Part shown: positions 34,501-46,628 of the stretch, piece by piece
How positions within the stretch are numbered: position 1 is the first letter of the stretch
Layout of the letters: every line of letters begins with the position of its first letter
Origin: Hemerocallis citrina
Lineage: Eukaryota > Streptophyta > Magnoliopsida > Asparagales > Asphodelaceae
Direction of reading: 5' to 3'
NCBI GenBank assembly: GCA_017893485.1
Contig: CM030362.1
Coordinates: 260,452,255 to 260,516,254, forward strand
Length of the DNA: 64,000 nt
The notes under the pieces: generated by a model
What the model was told of the DNA's origin: nothing
The model's database searches: none
The model's input: the letters and a program-made list of their open reading frames with translations, nothing else
Made by a program: the position numbers and the translations under genes

Positions 34501-36044
34501 TCAAGTTGATCAGATCAGATCGGACGGCCAGATCTCTTGATGATGAAGATAATGATGAAGATCAAGATCGATCGATCGAACGACTGTGATCAAAGGAAGT
34601 TGATGATCATCATGATCTTGACGATCAAGAAGAGATCGGACGGCTAGGATCTAATTGGATGATCAAGTGGAGATCGACGGCCCACATCCAATCATGCATG
34701 ATGATCAAGATCCAACGGATGGCCAAGATCACCCCGATGGTGATGATCAAGATAAGATGGTGATGATGAAGATCTGATGACCCAAAATCAAAGCAATGAT
34801 CACAGCCCAAACAAACAGCAACCACCAAGGCTCGGAGGCTGTCGACGGCAGGGACAGGTGGTCGGTACGGTGCACTGGACGGCGGGAGTGGCTGACGAAG
34901 TTGCGGTTGCTGCTGTCGCCGGAGGATGACACAGGGCGGTGATGTGCATTACTGTCACACAGGCTGTCGACCATGGCTCTGTCGTAGCGCTGGTTGTGCG
35001 AGAGGAGGGCGCACAGGGGATCGCATAGGGGCAGGTTACGGGACAGGCGGCGACGTTGCGAGAGGGAATCAGCAACGAGGTGGGTCGCGCTGGAGCTGGC
35101 TATTGGGGAGAGGCAGAGAGGATGAGGAACGGGAGCAAAAGGAAGAGGGGAGAGAGCAGTGCTGTAGTCGAGGGCTTCGCCTGGGCAAGGAGGCACCGGA
35201 GGTCGCGATAGGCTGGCGGGGGCTCGCTGGCTGGCGAGCGCTGCTGTCGCGCGGGAGGCAGGGCGCGCACAAGGACGAGAAGGAGGGCAGGAGACTAAGC
35301 GGCTTGCATGGGGGAAAGAAAGAGACAAACGGGAGGATGAGGTGGATCCTTGGAAGACAAAAAAATGGCTGCATGGGTGATAGAAGGTGAATAGGTGTAT
35401 ACAGGGGGGAATGGTTTTATATAGGGGGGTTTATTCGGGTTTGGGGTTAGAACGGTTTCGGGTTGAGGTGGTTAACAGGTAGAATCAATAGGTTTAATGG
35501 GTTTAGGTAAGTGGGTAATAGGGTTACGGGTTGGTTGGGTTAATGGGTATGGGTTGGGGAATGTGGGTTAAAGTAATGGGTAATTGGGTTAATTTATAAA
35601 TGGGTATTGGGTTTATTGGGGTAATGGGTTTTAAATAAAAATCCAATAAGAAAATTAAATAACCAATAAAACATAATTTATAAAATAATGTAATTTACAT
35701 TACAATAGGCTTTATTTAAAATAACTACAAATATAATTTATAAATAGTACTAGGTTTTTAATAACCAATCAAAGTAATAACCATAATAAAAATGATAATA
35801 AAAATAATAGTAATAATAATAATACTGAATAATAATAATAACAACAACAATAAAAATCATAAACATAAACATAATAATAATAATACTAATAATAACCGAA
35901 AACAAATAAAATTATTGATAGATTTTAATGGAAGATCAAATAGTACAATTTGACAAAAGAAAGTGAAAGCGGAAAAATAATTTACGAAAAATTTAAGTAC
36001 AGAAAATACACGAAAAATACACATTTAGGGAAACAAGGGTTACA
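31561..36044 (-). mobile_element. LTR3: 4.5-kb solo LTR inserted in gag of E, inverted
   Basis: Minus-strand start TGTAACCCTTG at 36044 and end GCGTGAAAA at 31561 (expected GTGACA, mutated). The flanks TCTCT (31556-31560) and GCTCT (36045-36049) form a 5-bp target duplication with one mismatch. The end region is colinear with the inverted ends of the E LTRs (AAAATACGGATACG...), so it is a relative of E. A TATA box reads leftward at 35413-35425. All open frames inside (32375-35390) lie in LTR sequence and are not genes. Confidence 0.8.
34380..34800. repeat. GATC-dense block in LTR3
   Basis: About 40 GATC or near-GATC words in 400 bp (GATCATGATGATCAAG, GATCGATCGATCG). Compositionally distinct from the rest of the LTR and followed by a GC-rich block (34800-35350). 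Confidence 0.8.
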
Positions 36045-36049
36045 GCTCT

Positions 36050-36777
36050 ACCGGCCAGGGGTCTAGTTCTGCAGGAAGCGCCAGCTTGTGGTTCGGTCAG
36101 GCCACCGCTTCCCCCTCAGTGCCAGATCGTCGGTCAGAGGACCATGGCTCTCAGGAGAGGTTAGGCTTACAACCTGACAGCTGCAAAAGCTGAGTCGGAA
36201 GGAGTCGTTGCAGGTATCTTTGCATTTTATTGTTTTGTTATTTCCCTTATTTCTTTCATTGCTTTGCTATGTTCATTCATATTATCTATTCTGCATTGTT
36301 ATTCCTCATTCCTTAATCGTCATTTCCTTCTCCCTTGCCGTTTTGACTCTATCTTAGGTGTTATCCTAGTTCGTTCTTTCCCTGCTCATGTTCTCTTTGA
36401 TTCCGGGGCGACCCATTCCTTTGTCTCTTCCTGCTTTGTGGATCGACATCTGTTGCAGTGCAGCATCATGCCAGAGGCTTGGAGCATTGTCACAGGTGGC
36501 GGTGTTGTCGTTTGTTCTCGGGAATGCAAGCAAAGTCCCGTAGTTATTGGTGGCACTGATTTCAAGGCTGACCTGATCATAATTGGGAATTATGGATTTC
36601 ATGTCATTCTCGGTATGGATTGGTTGGGGGAGTCCCATTCTGTCATTGATTGTTGATCCAAGAAAGTTGTATTCAGGATCCCAGGTCGCGCAGAGTTTGA
36701 GTTCCATGCCGGGGAGATGCCCCTTGGCCGAGCTAAGACTGCAGTTGATCAGAAGACTTGTGCGATGGAGTTGCACA
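36050..36777 (+). pseudogene. E: gag end and aspartic protease remnant
   Basis: The retropepsin motif LFDSGATHSFVS (36390-36425) and the downstream VILGMDWL (36603-36630) define a Ty3/gypsy aspartic protease, which cuts the Gag-Pol polyprotein at its catalytic DSG aspartate. A 144-bp GT-AG segment (36214-36357) separates the gag tail from the protease, and a TGA follows GESHSVIDC at about 36655. The frame is then cut by the K LTR at 36778. Confidence 0.85.
36214..36357 (+). other. E: candidate spliceosomal intron before the protease (144 bp)
   Basis: CAG|GTATCTTTG at the donor, a pyrimidine-rich stretch from about 36320, and CTATCTTAG|GTG at the acceptor. Removal joins GVVAG to VILVRSFPAH and restores the usual run-up to the DSGA motif. 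Confidence 0.7.
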
Positions 36778-38026
36778 TGTTAGGGTTATATACTGAAAGC
36801 ATCACTTTTGTATTAACTTTATTTCCGTTTTTTTTTTTGAGTGAGAATCATATGGGCATATGTTTGCATATTGTGTTTATTATAATATTAATGCAAGTAT
36901 CTGATATTCTATAAGGTTGATAATATGGTGTGAGGTGACACACAGAAGATCATATTATCAGTTCCCTATGGAATATATAAATAGTTCACAACCTAGACAG
37001 ACTTGGATAATCCATTGGAAAGGTTGTAGTGTAATCTGGTATTAGTCTATCTTGACTATAGGTTTACACTAGTATACTTTGTGTGTATTGAACAGGACCA
37101 CTTGAGGTTGTTCTCTTTGTACTGACTATAAAAGAGAACAAACACCTCTGTTATTATGGATGCTTATGCTCTTAATCCAGATATAATAACAGACATGTAT
37201 ATGCAGTGTGCATTACTTTGACTCATAAAAGAGTGAGATTCATTATGGATCAACAACCTCTATGAATTGGGTAATAGCATTGTATGTATGATGGGCTATT
37301 GATTGTAAAAGGAATCCATGTCCCGATACGTCGGGTTGATGATGTCCCCTTAAGGAGCTCATAAGGATTGTCATGTAAACCCTGCAGGTGGATTACATCC
37401 GACATGACAAATAAAGTTGAGTGGTACTACTTAAGGATAAAAGATGTTGATCAATATAGTTGTCAATAACTTAATTTGATCGACGGACATTCGATATCTT
37501 AACATGGGGAGCTCAACGAGCATATAATAAAAGGAGCCCATAAATATAATTTGGGATTAGGAAGGTAGTGCAACAATAGCTCCTTAGTGGACCGAGCTAT
37601 TGTTAATGGGCCTGGATTGTGTGTTCAGGCTGAACATGGGATACCCAGATTCGTTAGGAGACCTAACCCTAATTTCTCCTGATGGTCCCTTGCCGTAGCC
37701 TTATATATATCCTCTATTTCTCTGGCCGTCTTTGATCATCTGAAATATAAGATTTTTTCTCTAAATTCGTGATTCACGTAATGAGAGAAAGAGAGGTCAG
37801 CCAAAAAGAAGAAAGGTTGGGAGATCGTCGCCCACACGACGTCCAACCCGAGGAAGGAATACGTGCAGAAGATCTTGGGGCCGCTGTCGTCTTCTTCTCA
37901 TCGCAGATATAATTCGTGAACCCTAGATTCAGCTATATAGGGTTAGATCACGTATTTAATCTGTTAATCTTTTATGATCGATACGCACACCAATCCGTAG
38001 TCCTGGGAATCATCTCAGTTCCATCA
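36778..38026 (+). mobile_element. K: 1.25-kb solo LTR, probably Ty1/copia
   Basis: Starts TGTTAGGGTTATATACTG, ends TTCCATCA, and is flanked by a perfect 5-bp duplication GCACA (36773-36777, 38027-38031). A TATA box (TTATATATATCC) near 37702 reads rightward. No primer site or coding sequence. It interrupts the pol frame of E between protease and reverse transcriptase. The copia assignment rests on the TGTTAG start and length, and is tentative. Confidence 0.78.
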
Positions 38027-38031
38027 GCACA

Positions 38032-39090
38032 CAGGCTGTGAGGCTGTGTCTCTAGTAGTACAGGAATTATTGGATGTGTTTCCAGAGGAGTTCCATGGGC
38101 TACCCCCAGATAGGGATGTGGAATTCGGTATTGAGGTTTAGCCTGGTACGTCACTGATATCGAAGAGTCCCTATAGGATGGCACCAGGTTGAGCTAGTAG
38201 AGCTGAAGGTGCAGATTCAGGGTTTGCTAGATTTGGGATTCATTAGGCCCAACATTTCACTATGGGGAGCTCCAGTGCTTTTTGTCAGCAAGAAGGATGG
38301 TAGCCATTGACTGTGCATCGATTATTGGGAACTGAACAGTGTTACTGTGAAGAACCGGTATCCCGCTGCCAAGGATCGATGATTTGTTTGACCAATTGGG
38401 CAGAGCGTCAGTCTTTTCAAAGTTCGATCTTCACTCAGGGTATCATCAGGTCAAGGTGAAAGCCACTGATGTGTAGAAGAACGCATTCAGGACCAGATAT
38501 GGGCATTATGAGTTCCTAGTGATGCCTTTCGGAGTCGCAAATGCACCAGCTGTGTTCATGAGTCTGATGAACATGGTCTTTTCTTCGTTCTTGGACAGAT
38601 TTTTGGTGGTCTTCATGGATGATATTTTGGTGTATTCTTGGAACCAGGCGGAGCAGGCTGAGCATCTATGGTTGGTTCTACAAACTTTGAGGGAGAATCA
38701 GCTCTATGGGAAACTAGTAAGTGTAAGTTCTGGCCTGACCGACCTTCTTGGGGAATATTATCTCGGGCGAGGGAATCTTAGTTTATCCGTCCAAGGTTTT
38801 CGCAGTGAGAGATTGGCCAGTGCCCAAATCAGTTTCGGAGGTGAGAAGTTTCCTTGGTCTAGCTGGATATTATCAAAAATTCGTCCAAGACTTTTCGAAG
38901 ATAGTCGGGCCGTTGACTAAGCTGATAGGGAAGGATCAGAAGTTCAGTTGGGATGAGGCTTGCAGTGAAGCTTTTGCAGAGTTAAAGAGCAGGTTGACGT
39001 CAGTGCCACTGTTGACTATTCCGAATGGTTTAGGCAAATTTGTGGTTGATTGTGATGCTTCTGGCAAGGGTCTTGGTGTAGTTTTGATGT
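38032..39090 (+). pseudogene. E: reverse transcriptase remnant
   Basis: Recognisable Ty3/gypsy RT blocks in order: LDVFPEEFHGLPPD, the ISPWGAPVLFV-like block (38255-38290), [27 protein letters not shown] (38521-38560) and the catalytic FMDDILVYS (38616-38640), then [19 protein letters not shown] (38850-38910) of the connecting region. It copies element RNA into DNA. Stops (e.g. about 38138, 38474) and several single-base frameshifts distribute the blocks over all three frames. Confidence 0.88.
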
Positions 39091-39400
39091 AGAAGGGCTG
39101 AGTTGTTTCTTATGCATCGAGGTAGTTGAGGCCTGCATGAGAGGAACTATCCGACTCATGATTTGGAGTTGGCGGCAGTGATCTTTGCTTTGAAGCTGTA
39201 GAGACACTATTTATTTGGAGACCGAGTGGAAATCTTTACTGACCACAAAATTCTCAAGTATGTTTTTACCCAGAAGGAATTGAACATGAGGCAGAGGCGT
39301 TGGTTGGAATTAATGGCCGACTATGATATCAATCTACAGTATCACCCCGGTAAGATCAACTTGGTACCAGATGTTTTGAGCAGGCGACGAGCATCCATGT
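39030..39400 (+). pseudogene. E: RNase H remnant
   Basis: DCDASGKGLGVVL (39049-39090) and [20 protein letters not shown] followed by the [17 protein letters not shown] end give the RNase H fold, which removes RNA from the RNA-DNA hybrid. At least three stops lie in the intervening 130 bp. Confidence 0.85.
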
Positions 39401-40750
39401 TCTTGACTCAACAGAGAGAACTGGTTGAGCAGATGCGGAGGTGGGAATTGGATGTGGTTTTGCCGAGTTCTGATCGGATTTGCATGATGCTTCAGCTTCA
39501 GTCATCTCTTGTTGAGCAGATTAAAGAGGCTCAAGCTGGTGATGAGCAGTTGCAGGGATTCAGAGCAGAGGCTGAGGCTAGTTCTAGAATGGATATGGTT
39601 ATCAAGAAGATGGATCGCTTCGTTTTGGGTCTAGGTTGTGTGTCCCGAAGAGTGAAGTTCGTCATAGGTTGCTTGGGGAAGCCCACCAGTTGTCGTTCTC
39701 TATTCATCCCGGAGGTACTACGATATACCGGGACTTGAAGCTTCACTTCTGGTGGCACGGTATGAAGAGGGCCGTGGCTAGATTTGTCTCTCAGTGTTTG
39801 ACCTGCCAGCAGGTGAAGGCAGCGCATCAGAGGACCGCCAAAATTCTTCAACCCCTTCCCATTCCGTAGTGGAAGTGGGAACACATCACGATGGATTTTG
39901 TGACCGCTTTGCCGAGGAGTCCCAAGGGTCACAACGCCATTTGGGTGGTTGTGGACAGACTGACGAAGAGTGCTCACTTCATTCCTTTCAGAGTCGGATA
40001 GTCTAATGAGAGCCTAGCTGAGAACTATATGCAAGAGATCATCAAACTTCATGGGGTTCCAGTTAGTATTGTATCTGATAGGGATATGAGGTTCAGGTCT
40101 CAGTTTTGGGAGAGGCTTCAGAGTAGTCTGGGGAGCAAACTGAAGTATAGTACAACTTTTCACCCCAGACAGATGGACATTCAGAGAGGACCATCCAAAC
40201 TCGAGAGGACATGTTGAGGTCCTGTGTGTTGTAGTTTGGTGGATCTTGGGAGGACCATTTGCACCTTGTAGAGTTCTCGTATAATAATAGCTTTCAGGCC
40301 AGTCTTAAAGTTGCACCGTTTGAGCTACTATATGGTCGAAAGTGTAGATCACCGTTGTGCTGGGATGACATTGGTGAGAGGAAGTTGTTGGGTTCAGGAG
40401 TTGATCACCAAGACTGTTGATGCGGTGACTCAGATCAGAAAGCATCTTCAGCAGCACAAGACAGGCAGAGGAGATGGACAGATGTCCATAGGAGAGCCTT
40501 GGAGTTTGAGGTTGGTGACCATGTTTTCCTCAAGGTATCTCTGTGAAGAGGTGTCATTCAGTTTGGTGGTGGGGGCAAGCTAAGCCCTAGGTTCATCGGG
40601 CCGTTCGATATCGTGGAACGAGTAGGCAAGGTGGCCTATCGTCTTGCATTGCCACCGGCTTTATCTGGAGTGCACGACGTCTTCTATGTCTCACAACTCA
40701 GGAGATATATCCGTGATGAGAGCCACGTGATCGACTACTCAGGAGATATA
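39401..40750 (+). pseudogene. E: integrase remnant, chromodomain lost
   Basis: Zinc-binding HHCC module at 39690-39830 ([26 protein letters not shown]). Catalytic core from [10 protein letters not shown] (39892) with [10 protein letters not shown] and VSDRDMRFRS, then a one-base frameshift before the block carrying the third acidic residue (DGHSERT, about 40173-40195). C-terminal [20 protein letters not shown] and [11 protein letters not shown] follow. It normally inserts the cDNA into chromatin. The frame stops at SHVIDYS and continues into LTR sequence; the chromodomain that usually follows in this lineage is deleted. Confidence 0.85.
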
Positions 40751-43700
40751 TTTTTCTTCCCAGTGTATTCTACCTGATTGTATTGTTTCATTTTTCTGAA
40801 CCATGTATTTGTTCTTCATTCTCAATATAAATTAATCTATTCTTTCGTCGTCTCTGATTTGATCTTCTTGACTCGGTTTGTCTGTCAATTATTTTATCTC
40901 TGAATGATTTGTTGATTCTAATCTATTTCATTTTATGGCCTAATTGTTTATTTATTTGTTTCTGCCCTATTGGATATGGTTTTTACCCAGTCTACCCTAT
41001 TTAAACCCTTCTATCCATCCTATTGGATCCTAACCGGCTACCCAATACCCTTTTCTTTTACCCAGTCTTCCCCAAATATTTCTTCACGTTCTCTATTTGC
41101 CTAACAAGCAGATCATGCCTCCCCCTATCTTCTGTTGATTCTTCAAATCCCAACTTACCCCAAATCTCATTATTAAACCCCAAAAAAATTTTTTATACTC
41201 CTATCTCTAATCTCTATCTCCTAAACCCTAACACTACTACCTCTCTCTCTCTCTCCCTCTCTCCCCGTGTGCATCCCGGCCTTCACATCCACCAGCCTAC
41301 CCACTCCGGGCACCGCTTGCCGTGCCTCCCCCTGCCGCGCCCCCATCGCTGCTGTGCCCTACACCGACGACAACCCCTTCCCTTGGTTTCTCCGTTTCTC
41401 CTCCCGAAGCCAGCAGCATCCCGAGCGTAGCACAGCCCCCCTCTTGGCCTTCCTCTTCGACGCCAGCAGCCTCCCGGCACCGCTGTCCGCTGTCGTCCTC
41501 CCGTCGCAGAGCACCCCTGGCTGCTATTGCTTTGTGTGCATTCGGTTGATCTCCTAGCACATTTAGCTGTCCGATTGTGATCATCTCCTCAAGATCCGTT
41601 TGTGTTGTGTTCGTTGCCCGGGATCCATTCCCGTTATTCTCGTCTTTTCATCAGATTCGTCGGCTACCTTAAGGTAAGTAACTTGTACAATTTTTGTTGT
41701 GTATTCAAGTACAAAATACCACCTGTAGTCTCGCATTTTGTCTTTGGATTCGCTCTCATGAAGATCTCTTGTTAAATCTTGATCCATTCGTTGACCCATT
41801 CGTAGTCTTGATCCATCATATTTAGTTGTCACACACACGACATGAAAATAATCTAGATTAAACTATACTCTTGATGCATGTATATATGTTGCTTCGTGAT
41901 CCATAATATGTGGTGTATTTATTGCATGCTTGGTGTGTTAGTTGTGTTATCTTATAGTAGACTTGTTAAATACCCATACCATGTTGTTTTGAATATCTAA
42001 TATACCATGTTTTGTATTATATTCTAATTTGGATTTATTTCATATGAGTTGTTTGATTTAATGCATGAGAAGAGTTTTCGTTTTGCTGCTACCCTGTTTT
42101 GGTTCAGTATTTTAGACTCTGCTAAGGTCAGTAAATCAAATTATTTTGTGAATATGATTCGTAGGCCTCGTTGTCTATTTTCCAGAACTTTCGATAGATC
42201 TCAATTTTGATTTGTGATGTGTGAGTTATTGCTGTTTTACTGCAGCTGTGTTAAAATTTTCAGATTCTGTTTTATGAGATTGCTGTATAGTTATCTATTT
42301 AAAACTGATGTTAAAAGTAAGATTTGGATCTAATATTTATCTGGGAATGACTAGACATGACTGGGATCAACCCCTAATTTTTGTAGATTTATTTAATGAC
42401 TTTTATAAATTATTCCATGCTTGTGAACAAACCAATGTATTTCCAAACTGCATGCTATTCAGTAAAACACTCTATTTTCAACCTGTTTCCAGTCATTGTT
42501 GAATTAAACATTGTGAATATGAAATGTAGCCTGCTGTGTCTATTTTACAACCCTTTTGACGGATTTGGATTTTGATTTATACTTTGTGATGTATCACTGT
42601 TTTATTACCGCTGTGTCTAAAATTTCAGATTCATAAACATGCTGTACCTTTCTGTTTTTCAAATTTATTTGACTATGCTATCTGTAATGGAATATTATGA
42701 AAATTTATTTGCTGATACTAGACATACTAAGGAATCTTTGATTTTTCTTAGATTTAATCAGTAAGTTTTTATGCTATTTTCATGCTGATAAATACAACTT
42801 TGCGATTTATGGCTGGACATGAATTCTGTATAAAACGCTGTTTTGAGTCATATTTCTGTAGTTTTTATATGACTTGTGTATATGTGATGGATTCGACCGA
42901 GATTCTATTTTCTATATTGTCTGACAAATCCAGATTTGCATTCTTGTGGCAACGGGAATCTCAGATTTGATGCAGTCATGTCTTGCTGTCCAGAATTGAA
43001 AGTCTCATTGTCCTAACCTTTTATGAGTTGTTTGTCCCCCGTGAATGTTTCTGTCCGACCTGAACCTGTCTCTTGGTCTTGCCAGATTCTTCTTGCCCTG
43101 TTTTGTGCACATATGCCTGTTTGATAATAATAACAAGTAATCAAGCCGGGGTTAAGAGAAAAATCTTAGTAATGGACAATATAAGTATGTGTACTCAGAA
43201 GGGGGCCCGTGTTTCCCACTTTATGTTTGATTCATGAACCTGATTTACTTTATGTTGATTCATGAATCGGTTGTACTTTATGCTTTCATTCATGAACCTA
43301 TTGATTCATGAACCTGTTATGTTACTACCTGATTCATGAACCTGTTGATTCATGAACCTGTTATGTTACTTCCTGATTTATGAACCTATTACCTGTTACC
43401 TGTGCATGATGCCTGAGTACACGGCCCTGTAGAAATCCACCACTAGATCTAAACGTAATTTGCATGAAAGTAGCAACCATGTGGTAAAATTTTGAACACA
43501 TGAAGTACTACCTAGATAGGATTATATACAGGACTTGAGAATGACATGATCACCTACATATTTCTGTTACCTGTACATGCTACTTGACACCTGTTACATT
43601 ATTACCTGCTTGCATGCTACCTGATACCTGTCACATGTTACATGCACCTGTTATCACATCATGTTACTTGATTTTGTTTCTTGATTAGGAGTTAGATACT

Positions 43701-44246
43701 CTACTTTGCTGTCACATCCATTCCATACTTATTCAGTACTTGTTCTTGCTGCTACTTTGTATCTTTATTATTTGTTTTCTGTACTTGTTGCCTACACTAG
43801 AAGCGGTCCGTAACTTGCATTGACGGGTATTTTGTTTATCTTTTCTCTTTCTGCAATTTGTTAAACTTGCAGACTTTGGTGACCAGCTACCCGATGGAGT
43901 ATGTGACCAAGTATTCTAGGCTGGTTGGAGTTTCTTGCATTAGTTTATTTCCTGTTTGAATAAATTGTAATTGCTACATGGATTTTGTATTGGACATTTT
44001 TGTCCCAGGATTTATGTCTTGATTCCAGACCTGATTATTTGAGATTAAGTCTTCTTGTTTTCAAGTAATCCGGTTGGTTATGTTAAATTATTCTTGCATG
44101 CGAGGTTGATTATTTCCTGTATATCTCTTGTTTATTCATGTATATGTTGTAAAGATCCTTACAACTTATGAATGGTGAAAGCCATTCACTGGACTTGTGT
44201 CGTGTATCTGTATTCCGCATTCCTTTTTAGGAAGCGGGGCGTGACA
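40751..44246 (+). mobile_element. E: 3' LTR
   Basis: Ends GGGGCGTGACA as the 5' LTR does, and is colinear with it from about 41255. The upstream ~500 bp, unique to this copy, hold a TATA-like CCTATTTAAACCC near 41006 and a CT-rich leader (41244-41270). Its own TG start is not visible because of the deletion at 40750. Open frames near 41023-41580 are GC-rich LTR sequence. Confidence 0.8.
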
Positions 44247-44827
44247 GTATAGTCGGGCGATGTGCTTCGGGGCTGGAATCCATACTTGTGGGATGTTTGA
44301 ACCATGTTTTTGTTACCGTAATAGGATTTCATGGCGAGGGATTGAACCCTATAATACGGAGTACGTAAGGGCTTGCCCATCGAACCTATATAGTGTGGGA
44401 TGCATAGAATCCGAACAAGTATGCATTAGTGTCATCGTAGTGTAATGTCTGCATTAGGCATTAAGTCATATCATACACAGACACGACTAGGATTGTCACT
44501 TTTCCTGTTTGCATTCAAGTTTGTGTTTGCTAAATTAAAGAATCGCTGTATTATAGCATTGTGTCAGTTGTATGCAACTGATGTGCCCACAGTTTCCCAG
44601 TTGCAGGATTGGACTTGCATGTACTTGAAGTCACTATGATGAGTTGTTACAAGATTGAAGAATTTTCATTATTGTAGATTGTATTGTATTCATTTAATTC
44701 CGTTGTGCTGTTGTAAAGAACATGTTGCAAATAAAAAGTTTTAAATTCCTTGTAAATTTGTACGAAGTTGAAGTAAAAGATCTTGTATTTGCTACTAATT
44801 AACTGTGTTGGAATTCGGGGCACTACA
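44247..44827 (+). mobile_element. W: 3' portion of an LTR related to X and Y
   Basis: Ends AATTCGGGGCACTACA. It carries two blocks conserved in X1 and Y: GTGGGATGCATAGAAYC and CAACTGAYGTGCCCACAGTT. The left half of the LTR is missing; E adjoins directly, so E probably inserted in W and the other half was lost with the E 5' end. Confidence 0.7.
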
Positions 44828-45380
44828 CATATTTCATCTCTCTCAAACTCTTTTCATCCAATCTATTTCCTTCTTAATAATTTGATTGTTATCCAAAAAA
44901 AATCGGTTTATATTAGTCAATGTCTTCGATAAAAAGATTTATCGGCCGGATGAAATAAAAGCGTCAACAACCAATGTCAGCTGAAGCAGAAACAAGCAGC
45001 CAAATAGAAGCAGAGTTATAAAATGTAGACTACACCAATCAATCAAATTGGAAACTTGTTGTAGATGATTGCAAACATTTGTGTAAACATATTACTGTCC
45101 TTCTTGAAGGTGGATTTTGTCAATTTAGGAGAAATTGGAGGGAGCCAATTAAAATGTACTAAAAATACTACTGTCGTGTCCCAATTATCAAGCTGTTGGT
45201 CGGGCAGGCAGGTTGGCACCATTTTATGAATATAAATACAGATATGTTGTCTGAAGAATTCAGGAGACAGAGTGACTATAATTTTCTGAAGAATAGGTAA
45301 GGGAATTGTTTTTTTTTCATTTAATTTGGTTTCAACGAGTGCCAATATATAGAAAAAAGTACTCAAATATAGTCGTTATA
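44828..45380. other. Intergenic sequence
   Basis: AT-rich. A TATA-like ATATAAATACAG at about 45230 is followed by no recognisable gene. A short minus-strand frame (45043-45366) has no family motif. Confidence 0.35.
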
Positions 45381-45399
45381 TATTGGAAATAGCCGTTGG

Positions 45400-45795
45400 G
45401 TTTAAAATAATCATTGGATCAAGAATGAATGGTTGGATGAGAGTAGGGGTAAAATTTTCATTTGCAAATATTTTATTTTTCATTTAAAAAATGAATGGGA
45501 TGTTTCGACCCATCATGTTTCGTCCAACTCTTTTTTTTCTTTGGTGTAATTAATTTTTTTTAAAAACTCTTATTTTAAAATCATGTTTCGTTCAATGATT
45601 TTAAAAAATATTAAAAAATGCAAGCGAAACATGATGTTTCGTCCCTTATAATATGCACATAGCTATATCCATATATTTGCCTATTTACTGTAGTCGAAAT
45701 GGCAAAAAATGCATTTTTGCCTAACGACTGTAGAGTGTTTTTTGGGGGATTATGCATTTTATGCATAAATGCCTAACGATTGTGGCTGCTCTAAT
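45400..45795. mobile_element. MITE remnant related to 19627-20269
   Basis: The right end reads CTAACGATTGTGGCTGCTC followed by TAA, comparable to CAAACGACTGTGGATGCTC plus TTA of the intact MITE. The interior contains the same kind of hairpin (GAAACATGATGTTTCG). The left end was not found. Confidence 0.5.
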
Positions 45796-46374
45796 TGATG
45801 AGTTTTCAGATGAGTTGCCACCCCTGTTCAGATAGATATTTGGCAAAGAATGCAAATTATACTACTTTTTCTCCCTATTTTGATACTGCTATGTTTATAG
45901 GGATGTAGCCCACTAACAATGATTGTAACTTGACTTTATATGGATTCCATTTTTGTAATTTAAGTAACACCAAAGTAGTAAACAAAAACTAGTGTACTTG
46001 ACAATTTTCATATTTAACTTCTGGGCTTTCCTTTTGCCTTAATGTTCCAGGTTTTCTTGTTTTCACATTAATTATTCTTCCTGTATTCTTAATTTTACCC
46101 ATATGTTTTTCCTTTGCGTCATCTCCTTGGCAGATTCATCTTTTTCTAGTAGATGCCCCTGCAAGACTTGGAGTACATATAAAGACACCTACATCGATAT
46201 CGATCATTTGATTAATCTGGGGAGATTAGACCAAGACACTCTCTAGAAGTATTTATACTGAAGAGTTCACTTCATATGTTCTATTTCTTTATTAATACTT
46301 TGATATTTTTGGTTCACATAAAAATATGGCTGGTTAGATCATGTATTGAACCCTCTAGTACTCGAGATGGCTAA
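45796..46374 (+). other. Host locus B, upstream paralogous segment
   Basis: From about 46080 colinear with 15745-15987 of locus A (CTTTTTCTAGTAGATGCCCC, AAAGACACCTACATC, CCTCTAGTACTCGAG). The 29-codon open stretch after TTGGCAG (about 46132-46230) could be a decayed exon, but it is not recognised. Confidence 0.6.
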
Positions 46375-46628
46375 AACATATAGGATAAAAGTCATGGAAA
46401 CATCCAAACGTTCACTCTGGAAATTAAGAAACCTCATATTACTTCGTTTTGATCAAAATCTACCGTCCCCCCCCACCCCCCAAAAAAATGTCATCTTTTT
46501 TTTATTTATATTTTTTCCAAATATGAAATAACCAGATAACCCTTACACATTTTTTGAAAACAAAAACCACCTCATCACCTTCTTTCTCTTTCATTTTTAT
46601 TTTATTTTTAATATAATCTAGAGGTACT
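46375..46628. other. Locus B spacer
   Basis: Low-complexity pyrimidine/A-rich sequence with C and T homopolymers; no gene. Confidence 0.4.

Larger units (their letters stand above)
27411..44246 (+). mobile_element. E: degenerate chromovirus-like Ty3/gypsy retrotransposon
   Basis: 5' LTR remnant (27411-30348), primer binding site (30359), gag, protease, RT, RNase H and integrase remnants in Ty3/gypsy order, and 3' LTR (about 40750-44246). Both LTRs end GGGGCGTGACA. Sequence style and order fit plant chromoviruses (Tekay/Del lineage), but the expected chromodomain at the integrase C-terminus is lost. Stops and frameshifts occur in every gene. Two solo LTRs (31561-36044 and 36778-38026) are nested in it. 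Confidence 0.85.

Noticed and set aside
34747..35390. Overlapping frames of 193, 154 and 101 codons
   Set aside because: They occupy the GC-rich part of solo LTR3 on both strands; composition explains them and no family motif is present.
45043..45366. 107-codon minus-strand frame near a TATA-like element
   Set aside because: The TATA-like sequence points the other way and the frame has no recognisable domain; not enough to call a gene.
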